A stretch of DNA of 64,000 nucleotides from Oscillospiraceae bacterium (lineage in GTDB: Bacteria > Bacillota > Clostridia > Oscillospirales > Acutalibacteraceae). The notes under the pieces are model-generated. The model worked only from the letters and a program-made list of their open reading frames with translations, was not told the DNA's origin and made no database searches. Below are positions 61,214-64,000 of this stretch, in pieces; positions within the stretch are counted from its first letter, which is position 1, and every line of letters starts with the position of its first letter. The stretch is taken from positions 1-64,000 of the forward strand of contig SVPR01000002.1 in NCBI GenBank assembly GCA_015065785.1, given 5' to 3'. A program made the translations under genes and the position numbers.

Positions 61214-61389
61214 AAATTGAAAATTTCGGAACGCTACGCGTTGATTATAATTAAATATTTATAAAAAAGACTACATTCTATCATTTCAAGTTATGATAAA
61301 CAAGAAAATGAAAGAATGTAGTTTGATTTTTTATATTATAATCGCGTCGCAGACTCTTAATTTTCAATTTTTAATTTTCAATTTTCAAT
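61203..61389. repeat. Palindromic element with heptamer ends (copy E)
   Basis: Array TTAAAAA/TTGAAAA (61203-61223) overlapping the S-component stop, TTTCGG, mini-hairpin AACGC-TAC-GCGTT (61230-61242), 51-nt core palindrome (61271-61321), mini-hairpin GTC-GCA-GAC (61346-61354), inverse array TTTCAAT/TTTTAAT (61355-61389). Same core class as copy D. Confidence 0.87.
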
Positions 61390-61400
61390 TTTTTTGCGCG

Positions 61401-62933
61401 CTATTCCTTCCAGAACTTTCTGTCAAGGCTTCTGTATTGTATTGCTTCAAAGATGTGCTTCTTTTCGATTGTTTCGCTCTTGTCTAAATCGGCAATAGTT
61501 CTTGCAACCTTTAAGATTTTATCATAAGCTCTTGCAGAAAGACCTAATTTTTCAAATGAGCTTTCTAAAATCTTTGCGGCATCATCGGAAAGAATACAGA
61601 ATTGTCTTGTCATAGATGGTGTCATTTTTGCATTACAGGTAACGGTAGAACCTTTAAAGCGTTCTAACTGAATTGCCCTTGCTTCATTTACACGCTTTCT
61701 TATATCCGCTGAGCATTCGCTTTCTTCAGTTGCTGAAAGCTGTGCGTAATCGACAGGTGGCACTTCAATGTGAATATCAAGTCTGTCAAGAAGTGGGCCT
61801 GATACTTTAGAAAGATACCTTGCAGGTGCACCTGAGGGACAAGTGCATTTTTTTGTCGGATGGCCAAAGTGACCGCAAGGACACGGATTCATTGCACAAA
61901 TAAGCATTACTGAGCAAGGGTATGTAAGAGCACAAGCGGCTCTTGAAATTGTAATTGTACCATTCTCAATAGGTTGGCGTAAAACCTCCATTGTGTTGCG
62001 GGTGAATTCAGGTAATTCATCGAGGAACAAAACACCGTTGTGAGCAAGTGATAATTCGCCGGGCTTTGGAATTGTACCGCCACCCGAAAGTCCTGCTGGG
62101 GAAACAGAGTGATGTGGTGCTCTGAATGGTCTGTAATTTATTATAGGGTTATCTTTTGAAAGATTACCCGAAAGTGAATAAATTTTTGTTGTTTCTAATG
62201 CCTCGTCAACTGTAATATCCGGTAAAATTGTCGGTATTCTTTTGGCGAGCATACTTTTACCCGAACCGGGTGGGCCAATCATCATAGCATTGTGGCCACC
62301 AGCGGCGGCAACCTCTAACGCTCTTTTTACTTCATATTGACCTTTGACATCTTTAAAGTCGGGTAAATAAGACGGTACCTCAAAATTTTTGAAGGGCTTG
62401 ATTTTAACCGGTTCTATAATGTCAAAGTCGTTTATGTGGTCAACAACCTCTTTTAAAGTCTTAACGCCGTACACTTTAATATCTTCGATTACTGCAGCCT
62501 CTTCGCAGTTGTCAAAGGGAACATAAATCTCTTTTATTCCGTGTTCCTTTGCGGCAATTACCATTGGTAGAACGCCTTTTATACTTTTTATCTCGCCTGA
62601 CAACGAAAGCTCACCAACAAATGCGGCATTTTTATAATCGCCACGGATTTGTTGAGTTGCAGAAAGCACAGATATGGCAATAGGTAAATCGTAGTAAGAG
62701 CCCTCTTTTTTAGTGTCAGCAGGGGCTAAATTGAAGGTGTAGTGATAGCTTTCACTCATTTCAAAGCCCGAATTTTTCATTGCGGCACTAACTCGTTCTT
62801 TTGCTTCGTTAACAGCCGTGTCGGGAAGTCCTACAATAGTAATTGAATATTTACCCGATGACATACTGACTTCAACATCTACCATATAAGAGTTAAGACC
62901 TAAAAGACCAACGCTTTTAATTTTAGAAAACAT
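61401..62933 (-). CDS. comM: YifB/ComM-family Mg chelatase-like ATPase
   Basis: 510 residues. N-terminal ChlI-like domain (GLPDTAVNEAKERV, AFVGELSLSGEI), AAA+ ATPase with Walker A IGPPGSGKSM and Walker B LFLDELPEF, Arg finger region RLDIHIEVP, and a C-terminal lid. A Cys-rich CPCGHFGHPTKKCTCP binds zinc. ComM is a helicase that extends D-loops during natural transformation in Vibrio and Haemophilus; in Clostridia the role is inferred. It follows the yfhO-like gene by 8 bases on the minus strand. Confidence 0.93.
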   Translation of the reverse strand: MFSKIKSVGLLGLNSYMVDVEVSMSSGKYSITIVGLPDTAVNEAKERVSAAMKNSGFEMSESYHYTFNLAPADTKKEGSYYDLPIAISVLSATQQIRGDYKNAAFVGELSLSGEIKSIKGVLPMVIAAKEHGIKEIYVPFDNCEEAAVIEDIKVYGVKTLKEVVDHINDFDIIEPVKIKPFKNFEVPSYLPDFKDVKGQYEVKRALEVAAAGGHNAMMIGPPGSGKSMLAKRIPTILPDITVDEALETTKIYSLSGNLSKDNPIINYRPFRAPHHSVSPAGLSGGGTIPKPGELSLAHNGVLFLDELPEFTRNTMEVLRQPIENGTITISRAACALTYPCSVMLICAMNPCPCGHFGHPTKKCTCPSGAPARYLSKVSGPLLDRLDIHIEVPPVDYAQLSATEESECSADIRKRVNEARAIQLERFKGSTVTCNAKMTPSMTRQFCILSDDAAKILESSFEKLGLSARAYDKILKVARTIADLDKSETIEKKHIFEAIQYRSLDRKFWKE

Positions 62934-62941
62934 TTTTGCAC

Positions 62942-64000
62942 CTACTCATTCTGGTTTGTGTCACTTTCAATTTCGATAACATTCTCTTCTGAAACTGTAA
63001 CCTCAACCTCTTCTGTTGTTATTTCTTCATATAATGGCGGGTTGAATTTGAAGAACTTTAATTTTCTGATATAACAGAAAGCTAAAACAGTCAATAACGC
63101 TAAAGCAGAAACAATAGCACCTAAAATAAGACCATCAGGGGTATATTTAAAGGTTACTGTGTGATTACCTTTTGAAACTCTTACGCCTAAAAGTGCATCA
63201 CCAATAGCTATAATGTCATCTTCTCTGACCTTTTCGCCGTCAATGTAAACTGACCAGCCTGTGTCGTAGTTTATAGATGTGTAAATAATTCCGTCGTCAC
63301 TTGCGTTGATTGTACCTTTAATTTCTGTTTCTTTGAAGGAATCAATCTGTAAAGAATCTTGCTTTAATTGGTTATAGCCTTCAACAAAATCATCGTCATT
63401 AACAGTAACAGCGTAAAGATAGGTGTAACCGCTCTGACCTTCTTTAATTGGTGCATAAACAGAAATTGAATCACCTTTTTCGAGATAACCTAAATCTAAA
63501 ATATGTGGCTTTGTGTCAATTGGCTGAGAAATTGCTGTGCCGTTTGAGAGTGAAACAGTAATTCTTTCAACAGTGTTTGAGCCTGTTTTAAAATAAAGAT
63601 ATCCGTTACCGCTTTTTTCTACTGTCAAATCGTAAGTTAAAGATGCATCGGCACTGCTTCCTGTAACTGTGTAAGGGTAACAGCCGGAGTCGCCGTAGCC
63701 CTCATAATTACAGGTTGTGTTGTTTGTAGAAACCTTATCTAAAGTAATATCGTGGAATACTTGATTTTTGCCTGTTGCAGCTTCAAAAAGTGCACTCTGA
63801 ACTTCAAATGGATTTGAATTATCGTGTGACCAATATTCAATTTCTTCATTTGCTCTGAAAGCAATAGGGAGAGTGAAGTTGTTTTTATATGCGACATATT
63901 TGCCTTTGCTGAAAATTCTTTCGTAGTAATTTTCATTCATATCGGCAGTTGAACCCTGGTCATTGTCAACAATGTAATCAAGTGCGAAAAATGCGTTATA
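62942..64000 (-). CDS. YfhO-family membrane protein, C-terminal part
   Basis: The reading frame is open from the right edge down to 62942, so the gene extends beyond the window; the in-frame ATG at 63940 is internal. Visible ~352 residues: an extracellular beta-rich part (VSKGNHTVTFKYTPDG), one membrane helix (LGAIVSALALLTVLAFCYI) and an acidic tail. YfhO proteins are large GT-C-like polytopic membrane proteins linked to lipoteichoic-acid glycosylation in Bacillus. Encoded just before comM. Confidence 0.8.
   Translation of the reverse strand, partial: YNAFFALDYIVDNDQGSTADMNENYYERIFSKGKYVAYKNNFTLPIAFRANEEIEYWSHDNSNPFEVQSALFEAATGKNQVFHDITLDKVSTNNTTCNYEGYGDSGCYPYTVTGSSADASLTYDLTVEKSGNGYLYFKTGSNTVERITVSLSNGTAISQPIDTKPHILDLGYLEKGDSISVYAPIKEGQSGYTYLYAVTVNDDDFVEGYNQLKQDSLQIDSFKETEIKGTINASDDGIIYTSINYDTGWSVYIDGEKVREDDIIAIGDALLGVRVSKGNHTVTFKYTPDGLILGAIVSALALLTVLAFCYIRKLKFFKFNPPLYEEITTEEVEVTVSEENVIEIESDTNQNE

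Noticed and set aside
61293-61487. 64-residue plus-strand ORF
   Set aside because: Covers the right arm of copy E and the antisense of the comM end; no coding features.

Overview
The window is chromosomal DNA from a low-G+C, Gram-positive-type Clostridia, most likely an uncultured gut Oscillospiraceae/Ruminococcaceae. This rests on A+T-rich genes, Shine-Dalgarno starts, consensus sigma-A promoters (-35/17 bp/-10), a T-box leader on pheST, IreB, McsAB, KtrAB, an ECF-type S component, InlB/MucBP, RHS and LRR surface proteins, and no outer-membrane genes. The taxon is inference. No rRNA, tRNA, CRISPR array or prophage was seen.

Layout. 1-3.5 kb: the 3' part of a large InlB/MucBP-repeat surface protein facing a secreted SH3b-C39 peptidase. 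3.5-9.4 kb: dusB, mcsA-mcsB (McsB with altered active-site residues), an EamA transporter and the KtrAB potassium channel. 9.4-18.2 kb: a cyclic-nucleotide module, made of a CHASE2-class III adenylate cyclase, a TIM-barrel isomerase-like gene, a 1596-residue FecR/Cys-repeat/LRR surface protein, and a cNMP-binding/DUF2225 effector. 18.2-22.6 kb: a conserved small gene, ireB, and pheS-pheT behind a T-box. 22.6-27 kb: a repeat island, an isolated type IV pilin-like gene, a secreted beta-helix protein, and an IolE-like gene with a small membrane protein. 27-36.5 kb: a 2172-residue RHS protein with a variable C-terminal tail, a candidate membrane immunity gene, a REP-associated tyrosine transposase (RAYT) with duplicated 5' and triplicated 3' flanks, and a second small membrane protein. 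36.5-45.3 kb: a CrtI-like oxidoreductase with a 2Fe-2S reductase, a SanA/YdcF protein, then YhhN, AlaX, a purple-acid-phosphatase-like enzyme and an MBL-fold hydrolase. 45.3-52 kb: small enzymes, a lipoprotein nuclease, a PHP phosphoesterase, a Gfo/Idh/MocA oxidoreductase, zinc-ribbon and multi-pass membrane proteins, and PAP2. 52-55.8 kb: a phosphorelay (Hpt, REC with a degenerate HD-GYP domain, hybrid histidine kinase). 55.9-64 kb: an acyl-CoA ligase, RodA, TsaE-TsaB, RpiB, an ECF S component, ComM/YifB and a YfhO-like protein cut by the right edge.

The most unusual structure is a dispersed repeat family. Arrays of degenerate heptanucleotides, with a different word at each site but always a 7-bp period, lie beside a TTTCGG/CCGAAA boundary and a tiny hairpin whose stem varies with compensation around a TGC/GCA-like loop. 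They usually flank a conserved 43-51 bp palindrome built on TCTATCATTT...AAATGATAGA. Complete or partial members lie near 3.5, 4.6, 22.7, 36.6, 45.3, 46.0, 47.6, 51.9, 60.6 and 61.3 kb, often touching stop codons. A separate REP family (GGGGACGG core) surrounds the RAYT gene.

The second candidate system is the 9.5-18.1 kb locus, which encodes a stress- or ligand-sensing cAMP synthase, an exported FecR/LRR protein and a predicted cAMP receptor, all on one strand. All calls come from reading the sequence and from recalled family knowledge; no database search was run.
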